A stretch of DNA of 64,000 nucleotides from an uncultured Bacteroidales bacterium (GCA_903875045.1 CAIQUS010000035.1:62001-126000); one strand, 5' to 3'; positions 10,320 to 19,799 are shown, numbered from the stretch's first letter. Notes: a model not told the origin generated them from the sequence alone. Program-made: numbers and translations.

Positions 10320-10730
10320 TCACTGATAATGAAGCGTAATAGTCTGCTTCACATCAGGGTGGAGGCTCAGTGCAACCGGACAATTCTTTACAGTAAATTC
10401 GAGGATTTTCTTCACTTTATCAGAATAGGCTTCCGGAGGGAAGGTCATCTCAATAACCACTTCCGCAATACGGCGGGGGGCTTCAGTGGTCATAATTTTC
10501 GTGATCACCAGTTTGGTGCCATCGATATTGAATTCGTGGGTCCTGGCTGCAATTCCCATCACCGTGACAATGCAACTCCCAAGCGCTGTTGCAACAAGGT
10601 CGGTAGGAGAGAAGTACTCGCCTCGGCCCTGGTTGTCGGGCGGTGCGTCAGTGATCAGTTTGTTGCCTGAGAGAAGATGGGTTGCTTCGGTGCGAAGTTC
10701 GCCCAGATAAACGGTTTCAACGGTAGCCAT
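10320..10730 (-). CDS. OsmC/Ohr family protein
   Basis: A 136-aa cytoplasmic protein of the OsmC family, whose members are thiol-dependent peroxidases reducing organic hydroperoxides, or are of the less defined YhfA-like branch. The two family cysteines are visible: one in the GSCIVTVMGIAAR helix near residue 54 and one in NCPVALSLHPDVK near residue 115. Length is typical for the family. It reads towards the giant surface gene and its TGA lies immediately beside that gene's TGA with no base between them. The lipoprotein gene follows upstream on the same strand 8 bp away, so the two may be cotranscribed. The true substrate cannot be decided from sequence. Confidence 0.9.
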   Translation of the reverse strand: MATVETVYLGELRTEATHLLSGNKLITDAPPDNQGRGEYFSPTDLVATALGSCIVTVMGIAARTHEFNIDGTKLVITKIMTTEAPRRIAEVVIEMTFPPEAYSDKVKKILEFTVKNCPVALSLHPDVKQTITLHYQ

Positions 10731-10738
10731 TTTAACAG

Positions 10739-11137
10739 TTATTTGATTACCGCAAGGGTGGCGTCAACCGCAAAGGCTGTTCCACCTGAACTGCTGCCTG
10801 TCAGGTTGAATTTCCAGGTGCCGGTTTTTTTCTCATAGGCTTCGTTGGTAGCCTGCATTGGAAATATTGCATTTTCAGCGTAAGATGCCCCCTTAAAAAC
10901 ATGAACGATGATCCCGGATGCGGGATTGGTGATAGTGACATTCGACATGGTTACTCCATTGTTGGTGCATTTTGCAAAAAACTGGAGACCTTTGCCACCA
11001 CCCTGAAGATTAACGGAATCAGCAGTAATGGTAAAAGTTGGAACCGGATCATCGGCTTTCTTTTTGCAACTGCCAATGATGATTAGCAATGCAACCAATA
11101 AAATTCCGAAGGGGGCAATACGACTTAATTTTTTCAT
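10739..11137 (-). CDS. Small lipoprotein of unknown function
   Basis: A 132-aa product with a lipoprotein signal: a basic start, a long hydrophobic stretch and a lipobox ending IIGSC at about residue 24, followed by Lys-Lys-Lys. The mature part, about 108 residues, is predicted mostly beta and resembles the small immunoglobulin-like lipoproteins common in Bacteroidota, but I recognise no named family. A perfect TAnnTTTG promoter element lies 57 bp upstream. The OsmC gene follows 8 bp downstream of its stop and is probably read from the same promoter. Confidence 0.75.
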   Translation of the reverse strand: MKKLSRIAPFGILLVALLIIIGSCKKKADDPVPTFTITADSVNLQGGGKGLQFFAKCTNNGVTMSNVTITNPASGIIVHVFKGASYAENAIFPMQATNEAYEKKTGTWKFNLTGSSSGGTAFAVDATLAVIK

Positions 11138-11194
11138 GGTAAAACGTTTTTAATGGATATAAATGGGTTTGCTGTTTATTCTGTTTTGGTCAGA

Positions 11195-11202
11195 CAAAAG
11201 TA
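11195..11202 (-). promoter_or_regulatory. Bacteroidota -7 promoter element upstream of lipoprotein-OsmC unit
   Basis: TACTTTTG on the minus strand, a perfect TAnnTTTG match, 57 bp before the ATG at 11137. Confidence 0.55.
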
Positions 11203-11262
11203 TAAAAAAAAGGTAAGAGACAACAGCGAGAAAACAATATATCGCAAGTGAGGTATTGCTTT

Positions 11263-13959
11263 TCAATTTACAACATGGAGTATCCCTCGCAGACGAATAT
11301 TTTCGGATGAACTACCCACCATGATCCTGAAATTTCCAGGTTCAACAATTCGTTTCATATTGATATCCAACATGGAAAGAGCATCTTTTGTCAGACAAAA
11401 CACGACCTCCTTTGTCTCTCCCGCTTCAAGATGAATCCGCCGGAATCCTTTCAACTCCGTTAAAGGACGGGAAACGGTTGACAATTCATCACGGATGTAC
11501 AATTGGCAAACCTCATCGCCTGAAATTTTTCCGGTGTTTTTGATTCTGATCCTTACCATCAAGGAATCACCGGCATGGATTGTATCCCGGTCGAAACGGA
11601 GGCTGTCGTATTCAAAAGTTGTATAACTGAGTCCGAAACCGAAGGGAAAAAGCGGCATACCGGAGAGGTCGTTGTAATCATCACCCCTTCCAGTCGGTTT
11701 ATGGTTGTACACCAGGGGCAATTGTCCTTCTGACTGTGGGAATGTGATGGGAAGTCTGCCCGCCGGGTTATACCGTCCGAACAAAACATCAGCAACGGCA
11801 AGGCCTCCTGCCTCACCCGGATACCAAACATCAGCAATGCCCTGTACCTTGTTCATCCAGTTACCCATGGTTACAGCACTTCCGCCTACCAGTAAGACGA
11901 TTACCGGATTACCGGTGGCGGTAATTGCCCTGATCAGTTCTTCCTGCCGCCCTGGTAATTTCAGGGAGGATCTGTCGCGAAATTCTCCCTCTTCGATTCC
12001 GGCTGCAACAACTGTTATATCAGAGCTTTTTGCCAATTCAACTGCCCTGCGGATGGCTTCTGTCAGCGTGTCGGCAATTCCGGCGTTCCATACCAGTTTC
12101 AGCCTGGAATGACCAGTGGTTTCGAAATATTCCAGCCGGATTTCATATTCCTTATCTTTTACAAATGAAAAGTCGGCCATGCGAGTACCGAAAGACTTTT
12201 TTATCCAGTTGTCAATGAGCAGTTTCCCATCGAGATACAGGCGATAACCGTCACTCCCTTCGATTCCGATCTTGAAGTTTCCGGTGAATTTTCCAATGAG
12301 TTTACCAGTCCATTGAGCAGAGTACCAGTCGAACGGAATAGCCGGATCAGGTCCAAACAACGTCCAGCCGAAATCTACCATCGCATCAGTTCGGGTTACT
12401 TTCGGAATTCCTTCAAGCGTAATGTTGTTGAAATACTGGGCAAGAAGTCCCGGCTTTTTCAATCCATTCTGGTAATGACAGAGATTTTCAGCCGGTATGA
12501 CCAAATGCGTTTGCGAAATTCTTCCACATCCCGGACTGTAAAATACTTTCACACCTTCGGGGGCAGATTGCTGCATCCCTTCAATGATTGAAATCTTATT
12601 GTTACCGGCTCCGCTGTAGCCGCCCAGCCTTGCTTCCATGGCGTCGGTACCAATGACAGCGATGGTTTTAACGTTTTTTGAGATCGGGAGGATGCCGCCC
12701 TCATTTTTCAGGAGTACGATAGTCGCTCTTGCAGCTTTTAATGCAAGTTCACGGTGAGTTTTTGCTCCGCTGATCCTTGTTGCTTTTGCCGTGTCAACAT
12801 AAGGGTTTTCAAACAGCCCCAATTCAAATTTGGCACGTAGCACCCTGCTTACAGCACTGTCGATGGCACCCTGACGCACCGTTCCATCCAAAAAAGGTTT
12901 GGAGAACAGGGCTGCATGGCCGATATCGGTCTGGAAAATTACATCAAGACCATTTTCAATGGCTTTTTTACCCGCATCAGCATACCCGGAGGCTGTAAAG
13001 TGAAGCACATTGGCACCTCCAACGGCGCAGGCATCAGAAATGACAAAGCCGGAGAATCCCCATTCCTGCTTCAGCTTTTTGTTCAAAAGCCAGTTGCTGG
13101 CAGAACACGGACTTCCATCGAAAGAGTTGTAGGCCGTCATAATTGAACGGGCGCTTCCCAGATGAATGGCTGTTTTAAATGCCGGGAAATATAACTCTTC
13201 CATCAGCCGCTCGCTGTAATGTATCGGATAGCTGTCGCGCCCTCCATCCCCTGAATTCACGGCAAAATGTTTCGGAGTTGCAATAATACCAGCCTTTTCC
13301 AGCTCTGAAATAAATGCCAGGCCCATCTGTGAAACCAGAAATGGATCTTCGCCGTACGTTTCTTCAGTCCGTCCCCACCGAACATCACGTGCAATATTGA
13401 TGACAGGTGACAGAATTTGCCTGATCCCCCTGCTCCTGGTTTCCGCTGCAATGGTTGCCGCAATTTCATGCATCAGGTCAGTGTCGAAAGATGCCGCCAG
13501 GCCAATCGACTGGGGGAAAGCGGTTGCACCTTCGCGGATCAATCCATGCAACGCCTCATCAAACGGGATGATTGGAATGCCAAGCCGGGTCTCTTCCATG
13601 AAAAACCGCTGCAGTTCATTGATTTTAAATGCTTGCCACGATGGTGAACCAGAAGGGTTATACGTTAACATCTGTTCTGAGGCATCAGTGCCTTTTCCCA
13701 TGGCTGATACCTGCAGGCCGAAAATTCCTGATTTAAGTTTGTCCTTTCCGATACTCAGATCTCCCGGAACCATAAATAATTGCATGAATTTTTCTTCAGC
13801 CGTCATTCTGCTCAGGAGGTCGGTCACACGAACATCAAACGGCAAATCTGCATTCTTATATGCGGGAACATTCTGAGCATAAATGGGATGGGCGAATGCA
13901 ACCATCCAAAAATAATACCATAGAAATACGAAAAGGTCTTTTCTGAAAATAGAAATCAT
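11263..13959 (-). CDS. Glycoside hydrolase family 3 beta-glycosidase with inserted PA14 domain
   Basis: An exported 898-aa enzyme of the GH3 family, which removes terminal beta-linked glucose or xylose from oligosaccharides. A signal peptide covers about residues 1-29 (ending IYAQ). The (beta/alpha)8 domain carries the KHFAVNSGDGGRDSYP signature, and the likely nucleophile Asp lies in GFVISDACAVGG. The second GH3 domain begins near residue 400 and is interrupted at about 505-640 by a PA14 domain (LAQYFNN to LKLVW), a glycan-binding insertion known in GH3 enzymes. A fibronectin-III-like domain closes the protein (about 790-890). It has its own promoter and no polysaccharide-utilisation (SusC/SusD) partner nearby. 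Substrate is inferred only at family level. Confidence 0.92.
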   Translation of the reverse strand: MISIFRKDLFVFLWYYFWMVAFAHPIYAQNVPAYKNADLPFDVRVTDLLSRMTAEEKFMQLFMVPGDLSIGKDKLKSGIFGLQVSAMGKGTDASEQMLTYNPSGSPSWQAFKINELQRFFMEETRLGIPIIPFDEALHGLIREGATAFPQSIGLAASFDTDLMHEIAATIAAETRSRGIRQILSPVINIARDVRWGRTEETYGEDPFLVSQMGLAFISELEKAGIIATPKHFAVNSGDGGRDSYPIHYSERLMEELYFPAFKTAIHLGSARSIMTAYNSFDGSPCSASNWLLNKKLKQEWGFSGFVISDACAVGGANVLHFTASGYADAGKKAIENGLDVIFQTDIGHAALFSKPFLDGTVRQGAIDSAVSRVLRAKFELGLFENPYVDTAKATRISGAKTHRELALKAARATIVLLKNEGGILPISKNVKTIAVIGTDAMEARLGGYSGAGNNKISIIEGMQQSAPEGVKVFYSPGCGRISQTHLVIPAENLCHYQNGLKKPGLLAQYFNNITLEGIPKVTRTDAMVDFGWTLFGPDPAIPFDWYSAQWTGKLIGKFTGNFKIGIEGSDGYRLYLDGKLLIDNWIKKSFGTRMADFSFVKDKEYEIRLEYFETTGHSRLKLVWNAGIADTLTEAIRRAVELAKSSDITVVAAGIEEGEFRDRSSLKLPGRQEELIRAITATGNPVIVLLVGGSAVTMGNWMNKVQGIADVWYPGEAGGLAVADVLFGRYNPAGRLPITFPQSEGQLPLVYNHKPTGRGDDYNDLSGMPLFPFGFGLSYTTFEYDSLRFDRDTIHAGDSLMVRIRIKNTGKISGDEVCQLYIRDELSTVSRPLTELKGFRRIHLEAGETKEVVFCLTKDALSMLDINMKRIVEPGNFRIMVGSSSENIRLRGILHVVN

Positions 13960-13987
13960 GGGCAGGGATGGACGAGTTGATTTGTTA

Positions 13988-13995
13988 CAAAGTTA
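13988..13995 (-). promoter_or_regulatory. Bacteroidota -7 promoter element upstream of GH3 gene
   Basis: TAACTTTG on the minus strand, a perfect TAnnTTTG match, 28 bp before the ATG at 13959. Confidence 0.6.
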
Positions 13996-14037
13996 TAAAT
14001 TCATCGGATGGTAATAGCTTGATCGGGTTAAAATAGA

Positions 14038-14045
14038 TACTTTTG
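14038..14045 (+). promoter_or_regulatory. Bacteroidota -7 promoter element upstream of tyrosine phosphatase
   Basis: TACTTTTG, a perfect TAnnTTTG match, 21 bp before the TTG start at 14067. It supports initiation at that TTG, because an in-frame stop lies between the two. Confidence 0.6.
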
Positions 14046-14066
14046 CAATCAATCTGAATATATCCC

Positions 14067-14804
14067 TTGAAGACAATTTTAAATAATCAGCTGAATTTCC
14101 GAGATCTGGGCGGAATTGTGACAACCGATGGGTGGAAGGTTAAACAGGGCCTGCTTTTCCGCAGTGGTGACTTTTTTTCACTTTCTCCTCAGGATATTCT
14201 GACCCTGGAGCAGATGAACCTCAGTACCATCATCGATTTGCGGGCACAACGTGAAATAGACAAACGTCCTGATAAGGTGCCATCAACCATCAAAGAGTTG
14301 ATCCATATCGATATTCATGATGCAGCACGCGACAAAGCAGAGCGATTTCTGGAAAACAACGATGCTGAAGGGCTTGAAACGGTACTTATCGGCGATTACA
14401 TCAGGATGACAGACACCTGTCAGGCGGAATTCAGCAGATTCCTGCAGATTCTTGCAACGACGGAAAATCTTCCGCTGGTATACCATTGTGCTGCAGGGAA
14501 AGACCGGACCGGGCTGGCAACAGTTTTTCTGCTGACTGCGCTTGGCGTGGATATTCAAAATATTTGGGATGATTACATGGCAACAAACGAATATGCTGCC
14601 TCCTATACTGAAAAAATTATCCGAAAAGTGACAGAATCCGGATTAAACGGCTCAATTCTGCGGCCACTTCTTGAGGTTCGCAAGGAATACCTCGGATCGG
14701 CCCTTACGCACATTGATGAGAAATACAATGGGTTGAAATGCTTTGTGGAGGTTGTTTTGAAGGCAGACACTGCAATGTTGAAAAAAAAATATTTGGGATT
14801 TTAG
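14067..14804 (+). CDS. Tyrosine-protein phosphatase, Y_phosphatase3 type
   Basis: A 245-aa cytoplasmic protein of the bacterial dual-specificity/tyrosine phosphatase group (PF13350 type; relatives act on phosphotyrosine and sometimes phosphoinositides). The N-terminal family signature NFRDLGG appears at residues 9-15, and the phosphatase loop HCAAGKDRTG contains the catalytic Cys and Arg in the order HCxxGKxR. The start is TTG: an in-frame stop 12 bp upstream rules out any earlier ATG, and the next ATG would cut off the signature. Length is normal. It is followed on the same strand by a membrane protein gene after a repeat-filled spacer of about 180 bp. A cognate tyrosine kinase is not visible. 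Confidence 0.87.
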   Translation: MKTILNNQLNFRDLGGIVTTDGWKVKQGLLFRSGDFFSLSPQDILTLEQMNLSTIIDLRAQREIDKRPDKVPSTIKELIHIDIHDAARDKAERFLENNDAEGLETVLIGDYIRMTDTCQAEFSRFLQILATTENLPLVYHCAAGKDRTGLATVFLLTALGVDIQNIWDDYMATNEYAASYTEKIIRKVTESGLNGSILRPLLEVRKEYLGSALTHIDEKYNGLKCFVEVVLKADTAMLKKKYLGF

Positions 14805-14884
14805 ATTTACGAATTATGATTTGGAGCGTAGCAGGTCGTTTCCGGTAAAAAATGAATAGAATAATAATGCCTGTGTTACTCAAA

Positions 14885-14933
14885 TCGTAATTCGTAATTC
14901 GTAATTCGTAAATCGTAATTCGTAATTCGTAAA
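14885..14933. repeat. Heptanucleotide tandem repeat (CGTAATT-like)
   Basis: About seven copies of a 7-bp unit CGTAATT, with occasional CGTAAAT, in the spacer between two co-directional genes. The TTTACGA repeats near 27.25 and 36.5 kb are the same kind of unit on the other strand. Confidence 0.85.
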
Positions 14934-14985
14934 TTCAAATCTCCATCTCCTCAAACCTCAAATCCCGCCAGTGTCGCTCCGCTCC

Positions 14986-16284
14986 ATGCATATATCCCGA
15001 CTCACTATTCCAGTTATCATGCTCATCATGGTTTTGGTTAGCTCGAACCTGAACTGGAGCAAAGATTTCTGGAAAGACATCATTGAGGCAGATGCAAAAG
15101 GAAACTACGCTTATCTTCCGGCCGTTTTTATTTACCATGATCTGAACTTTGGGTTTTTCGACAAAATTGAAAGGGAAAAATATTTCAATAAAAATTTATT
15201 CTACGACTACAGGTCTCAGGCGAATGGTAAGACCATCAACAAATATTATTGTGGCACGGCCTTGGCGCAGATGCCCTTTTTCCTGATTGCACATTTGCTA
15301 AGCCCGGCTATGGGATTTGAACCCGATGGATATTCTAAACCTTATCCGGTGCTGATCAGTCTGGCAGCCCTCTTCTATCTGTTTTTGGGATTGGTTTTTA
15401 TATCACGGTTGCTAAGGCTTTATGGGATTGATAACTGGAACAATGCGATTGTGCTGACGGCAATGGTTTTCGGGACAAACCTGTTTTATTACACGGTGGG
15501 AGAACCCGGGATGTCGCATATTTATTCTTTTGCCTTCATTGCGATGTTCCTTTATTATGGAAGGTGTTATTTCTTACAACCTGCAGCAAAATATATCTTT
15601 CTCTTGGCCGGACTTGCAGCAATTATCTGTTTGATAAGGCCGGTAAATGGATTAGTAGTTTTATCACTTCCGTTTTTATCAGCGAACCGGAAGGCATGGA
15701 AAGATGGGTTTTCCTGGCTTTTTGCACGAAAAACACTTTGTGTTTCCGTAGTCGTTTTTGCTGTGCTCATCCTGTCAATCCAACCGGTTATTTATAAAAT
15801 ATCCACCGGTGATTATTGGGTATATTCGTATGGGGCAGAGACGTTTGATTTTCTTCATCCGCATATCATCGACATCCTTTTCAGCTATAAGAAAGGTTTG
15901 TTTCTTTACTCTCCGCTTTTACTTCTGGCACTTTCCGGGGGATATGTGTTATGGAAGAAAAGCAGATTTGAATTTTTCACATTATTCTCATTCCTGTTTA
16001 TTCTCACATACTTTTTGTCATCATGGTGGAATTGGTGGTATGGCGGGAGTTTTTCGTCAAGGGTTTATCTCGAATATATTCCTTTTTTCGCCATACTTCT
16101 GGGGCTTTCGCTGAAAAGTATTCAAAACAAATTCCTGCTCACTGGTTTTAAAACCCTGATAGTGGTTTTCATTGTTGTTTGCCAGATACAAACCTTTCAA
16201 TACAGGTACTACCAGATTCACTGGGAAAACATGACCAGGGAGAAATACTGGAATGTTTTTTTGAGGGTGGATAAACTGTTATAA
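14986..16284 (+). CDS. Multi-pass membrane protein, GT-C glycosyltransferase-like
   Basis: A 432-aa integral membrane protein with about ten hydrophobic helices. After the first helix comes an acidic loop (SKDFWKDIIEADAKGNYAYLP) in the place where GT-C lipid-sugar-dependent glycosyltransferases carry their catalytic acidic residues, and near the C-terminus SWWNWWYGGSFSSRVYLEY, a segment I associate with Bacteroidota relatives of such enzymes. By family analogy it would transfer a sugar from a polyprenyl phosphate donor to an envelope glycan or protein; this is inference. ATG at 14986 is preferred over the GTG at 14971, as the N-terminus then runs straight into the first helix. It ends 6 bp inside the opposite-strand PEP-utiliser gene. 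Confidence 0.68.
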   Translation: MHISRLTIPVIMLIMVLVSSNLNWSKDFWKDIIEADAKGNYAYLPAVFIYHDLNFGFFDKIEREKYFNKNLFYDYRSQANGKTINKYYCGTALAQMPFFLIAHLLSPAMGFEPDGYSKPYPVLISLAALFYLFLGLVFISRLLRLYGIDNWNNAIVLTAMVFGTNLFYYTVGEPGMSHIYSFAFIAMFLYYGRCYFLQPAAKYIFLLAGLAAIICLIRPVNGLVVLSLPFLSANRKAWKDGFSWLFARKTLCVSVVVFAVLILSIQPVIYKISTGDYWVYSYGAETFDFLHPHIIDILFSYKKGLFLYSPLLLLALSGGYVLWKKSRFEFFTLFSFLFILTYFLSSWWNWWYGGSFSSRVYLEYIPFFAILLGLSLKSIQNKFLLTGFKTLIVVFIVVCQIQTFQYRYYQIHWENMTREKYWNVFLRVDKLL

Positions 16285-18669
16285 AATTTTCTCTACAATT
16301 CCCCGGTTTCCGTCAAGTCGCACCATATCGCCATTGGAAAGAAATTTCTTAGCTCCTTTCGCACCCACCACTGCCGGAATTCCATATTCACGGGCAACCA
16401 CCGCGCCATGTGACAAGGGGCTGCCAATTTCAGTAATCAATCCGGCGATAATGCTGAAATATGGTGTCCAGCCGATATCGGTAAACGACGCAACCATGAT
16501 TTCGCCTTCCACCAGTTTTTCGGCATCATCCAGCGAATGGATGATCCGTGCCCTGCCTTCTACCAAACCACTGCTGACAGGTATCCCTTTAAGTTGTCCT
16601 TCTGAAGTTTCGATTTCCTCCTCAAAGGCCAAAGGTTCAGGAATTCCGAAACTTATCTCATTGAACACAAGTTTGTCAAGTTCAGGCAGGATGTTGCGAC
16701 GTTTGTTTGCTTTGATTTTCCAGGCAGGATTGAGGTCTTTTAACAATTGCCCGATTTCATCTGATGTCAGGAAATAAATCTGGTCGGTATCATCCAGAAG
16801 TCTCGTTTCCAGCATCTTTTTTGCCAGCATACGGTAGCCTTTTCGAATGGTGCTGACCATCTTTATTGAAAGTGCCTTGGTGATTTCCCTTCGTGCAACG
16901 GCTTTCCTGGCTGTCGGGACCATGGCCCTCAGAATTCTGCGTTTAACGAAAGGGAGGTGATCAAGCGCTTTGCGAATCTCACCGGGTACATCGTGCGGGG
17001 TACGTTTCACAGCTCCCACCCGCACACAGGTTTGCAGTGTCTGGATGAGCAACTGAGGGTTTTCCTCCCACGTTTTTTCACGCAGTTCCGATTCACGGAC
17101 ACAACGGTGCCCGTGTCGTTCAAGGAAGATTTTAAAATGCTTCGAAATATCGTGTGGTGAATCGTGCTGCAGGATCCGCAGGGCTTCCACAGGATTGGCC
17201 GCTGTAAAGCGGTCGGCAAACCGTTTTTCACTTCGGATCAGGATTGCAAAACTTTCCAGGGATTTAACGGCATCTGCACTCTCGATTTCAGGGATGTCCA
17301 ACAGGAGCATGGTGGCAATATGGTGATCATCGGCGGCAGGAAATCGTTTATCGCCAGTCATGATGCGCATAAAAGCAGAATAGAGGGTACCCGATTGTGC
17401 AGAGGTGCCCAGATGATGCCCAAAGCCAATTCCCAAAGGTAAAATGGCACTTTGCAGATCGTTATAAAGTTGCTGCATCGAACCGGTTGTGTCGATCCTG
17501 AAACCGGCTTCAAGTTTTTTAAGTTCCGCCAGGTGCTTCGCAGCCTTGCCGGTGTTGATCATTTGCCTGAAAAAATTAACAACACGCCTGGGAAGTATCA
17601 CCTCCGGTTTCGCTTCAATACCGGGAAAAACCTTTCCGCTCAGGGCGAACTGAACATCCGAGGCTTTGTTGAGCCATATATTTTTCGGATAATCCATCAT
17701 ATTGCTCATATTGATGAATAACCGGTTGTAGAACATTTGTATATAACGGGGTGAAGTGCGGTTTTCAAGTTTGAAGGCACCGTTACGATCTGCCAGTGCC
17801 GTCATGCCATAGTCGATAGCCTCAGCGCTTACCGAATAGGTTAAAGGAGTTGCCACACCGGGCATCATCTCTCCGATATTTCCAAGGGTCCAGATGTCAC
17901 TACTTGCACCTTTAACGGTATCAAGTTCATTGTAATGAACCTCATCCAGTGTTGTTATGGGTCTTACCTGCAGCCATTGCAACACTCCGCTATGGTCGAT
18001 AGCCCATTCGAGGTCGACAGGTTTATTTAAATGACTTTCTGCCAGCAAAGTGCCTTCCAGGATTTCCCTGAGAAGTTTTTCATTGAGCAGTGCTCCGTTT
18101 TTGGCAGCCTCGGATCCATTGTTCGATCCGCTCCGAAAGACTTCATAGTGGTGGGCATCCGTAAGTCCGCTAACCAATTCTTCGCCTTTTCCGGCAATAG
18201 CATTGATAATGATTTTATCCCGGCGGTTTGTAACCGGATTTGCTGAAAATACAACGCCGGCTACCCGTGCATCCACCATGTTTTGCAGGATGACCGAGAT
18301 GCGCAGGTCAGCCTCCGATTGTAATTTCCCTGAATATGACCTCACACGGTCAGCATCGGCTGCGGCAATGCATTTTACAATTGCCCCTTTTATCTCTTCA
18401 AAAGTATGAAGGTCGAGGTAGGTTTCAAACTGACCGGCAAAGGAGGCTGCATTGCCATCTTCACTTACCGCTGATGAGCGCACCGCTTTGGGACCATCAC
18501 CCAGCGCTGTAAGATGTTTCCTGATTAATTTGTCATCGATTTTTTCAATTTCAGGATGGATCAGCACAAAAGCGTCTGGTACCTTCAGACCAATGTCCTT
18601 CAGTATCTTCAGGCCACGGGCCTTGCCGCCTACTTCTTCTTTTGTAATCTCATTCAGAAAACGCACCAA
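16279..18669 (-). CDS. PEP-utilising / rifampicin phosphotransferase-like enzyme
   Basis: A 796-aa protein with the domain order of rifampicin phosphotransferases and PEP-synthase relatives. An ATP-grasp PPDK N-terminal domain comes first (GGKARGLKIL near residue 15, VRSSAVSEDGNAASFAGQ near 65, EWAIDHSG near 222), then a long helical middle section, then the swivelling phosphohistidine domain with LSHGAVVAREYGIPAVVG, whose His is residue 754. The C-terminal PEP/pyruvate-binding barrel of true PEP synthase is absent, so it probably phosphorylates another small molecule. An AGGAGG-type ribosome site at about 18678-18685 places the start at TTG 18669 or GTG 18666; both are non-ATG. It lies downstream of the lipocalin-like gene in the same direction. 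Confidence 0.82.
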   Translation of the reverse strand: MVRFLNEITKEEVGGKARGLKILKDIGLKVPDAFVLIHPEIEKIDDKLIRKHLTALGDGPKAVRSSAVSEDGNAASFAGQFETYLDLHTFEEIKGAIVKCIAAADADRVRSYSGKLQSEADLRISVILQNMVDARVAGVVFSANPVTNRRDKIIINAIAGKGEELVSGLTDAHHYEVFRSGSNNGSEAAKNGALLNEKLLREILEGTLLAESHLNKPVDLEWAIDHSGVLQWLQVRPITTLDEVHYNELDTVKGASSDIWTLGNIGEMMPGVATPLTYSVSAEAIDYGMTALADRNGAFKLENRTSPRYIQMFYNRLFINMSNMMDYPKNIWLNKASDVQFALSGKVFPGIEAKPEVILPRRVVNFFRQMINTGKAAKHLAELKKLEAGFRIDTTGSMQQLYNDLQSAILPLGIGFGHHLGTSAQSGTLYSAFMRIMTGDKRFPAADDHHIATMLLLDIPEIESADAVKSLESFAILIRSEKRFADRFTAANPVEALRILQHDSPHDISKHFKIFLERHGHRCVRESELREKTWEENPQLLIQTLQTCVRVGAVKRTPHDVPGEIRKALDHLPFVKRRILRAMVPTARKAVARREITKALSIKMVSTIRKGYRMLAKKMLETRLLDDTDQIYFLTSDEIGQLLKDLNPAWKIKANKRRNILPELDKLVFNEISFGIPEPLAFEEEIETSEGQLKGIPVSSGLVEGRARIIHSLDDAEKLVEGEIMVASFTDIGWTPYFSIIAGLITEIGSPLSHGAVVAREYGIPAVVGAKGAKKFLSNGDMVRLDGNRGIVEKIL

Positions 18670-18717
18670 AACAAAACCCTCCTCTTATCAATCCTAAAAT
18701 CTTCAAATCTTCCAATT

Positions 18718-18773
18718 ATCACATCATCACATCATCAAATTATCACATCATCACATCATCAAATTTTCAAATC
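18718..18773. repeat. Octanucleotide tandem repeat (ATCACATC/ATCAAATT)
   Basis: Seven 8-bp units in the order ATCACATC, ATCACATC, ATCAAATT, then the same three again, then TTCAAATC. The block forms a 24-bp higher-order duplication. It fills the spacer between the lipocalin-like gene and the PEP-utiliser gene and runs across the lipocalin-like stop codon. Confidence 0.85.
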
Positions 18774-19780
18774 CCTTTATACCTATCCGCATGAAACCCG
18801 AATTCCACCATACCAACACCATCTGATCCGTCGAATTTATAGGTGCCTATCCCTTCCCGCATCATATATTTCCCATCATGCAGGTAGGGGAATTCACCGT
18901 GGCGCCAGAACTCCATCCGGTGAGTTTTACCGCTGCGGGTTTTAATTTCAACAAGGCCGTGATTGGGCAGTAGCTGCTCTTTCGAAACAGTTTCCAGGTC
19001 GGTACATGCAACAATGGCATCCGTTGTACCATCCGGGGCAGTAATAAAGCCGGCAGTCAAACGTCCGAGAAATTGCCACTTGATGGTGGTAACCGTCCAG
19101 TGAACCCCTGCATCGGAAACGCCGGTGATCCAGTAATGCCGGTCCCAGGTGAGCCAGTTTCGCGAACCGAAAGAGTGGTCGCGTGAACCCATCATATCCA
19201 GGGTATATGTTTTACCGTCGAGGATAATCGTACCCTTAAATTGTCCGGTTTGCTCATAGTGGACCTGGTGTGTATCTTTCATGGCATGAAAAAATGCCTT
19301 GGTCCATTTCTCGGCGGCAATTGCCCTTGCAATAACAGACTGATCTGAACTTTTTGCAAAATCGTATACCGGGTGGTTTCCTGTGAAAACCATATTGGCT
19401 ATGCACCGGTGCGGTTTTCCTGACTTGTCATGAACTGTACCTTCAAAGGTTACCCGCCAGATTTTACCAATTTCGATGGGTTCCCATTTCAGGGTGCCTT
19501 GCTGGAAACCTTTTCCCTCCGGGCCCGGGGATGAGGTCAGCCCGAAATACCCCTGATCCTTCAGGAAAAAATCAAACCAGTATTCATTGGGCCGCTTTGG
19601 TTCCCGGAAAGCCATCCTGGTGATAAAGGCATTGCCGGATTTGTCGCCTCCGTAAAAATATGAACTGTCGTTGGGGTAAGGCTGAGTTTGGTCAACATGT
19701 TTCTGTTCGAGGTAATCAACAGGGTACTGCCGGCTTTTGGTCCGTTTTACCATTTGCCGGGCGATGAGTTGTTTGAGCAT
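18767..19780 (-). CDS. Lipocalin-like AttH/hydroxyneurosporene-hydratase-type protein
   Basis: A 337-aa protein without signal peptide, rich in beta strands and tryptophan. The MGSRDHSFGSRNW motif near residue 200 matches the GxRDHSxGxRxW signature of AttH/CrtC-like calycin domains (DUF7064/7065 group). An earlier stretch with the pattern YWFDFFLKDQGYFG fits the first half of the double-lipocalin fold. Relatives bind or hydrate hydrophobic molecules such as carotenoids, but no activity can be read from this sequence. It has its own promoter and is followed on the same strand by the PEP-utiliser gene, suggesting they act together. Start ATG at 19780 lies 19 bp after a perfect -7 element. Confidence 0.65.
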   Translation of the reverse strand: MLKQLIARQMVKRTKSRQYPVDYLEQKHVDQTQPYPNDSSYFYGGDKSGNAFITRMAFREPKRPNEYWFDFFLKDQGYFGLTSSPGPEGKGFQQGTLKWEPIEIGKIWRVTFEGTVHDKSGKPHRCIANMVFTGNHPVYDFAKSSDQSVIARAIAAEKWTKAFFHAMKDTHQVHYEQTGQFKGTIILDGKTYTLDMMGSRDHSFGSRNWLTWDRHYWITGVSDAGVHWTVTTIKWQFLGRLTAGFITAPDGTTDAIVACTDLETVSKEQLLPNHGLVEIKTRSGKTHRMEFWRHGEFPYLHDGKYMMREGIGTYKFDGSDGVGMVEFGFHADRYKGI

Positions 19781-19799
19781 GTAACTTAGTTTTGGGGTG

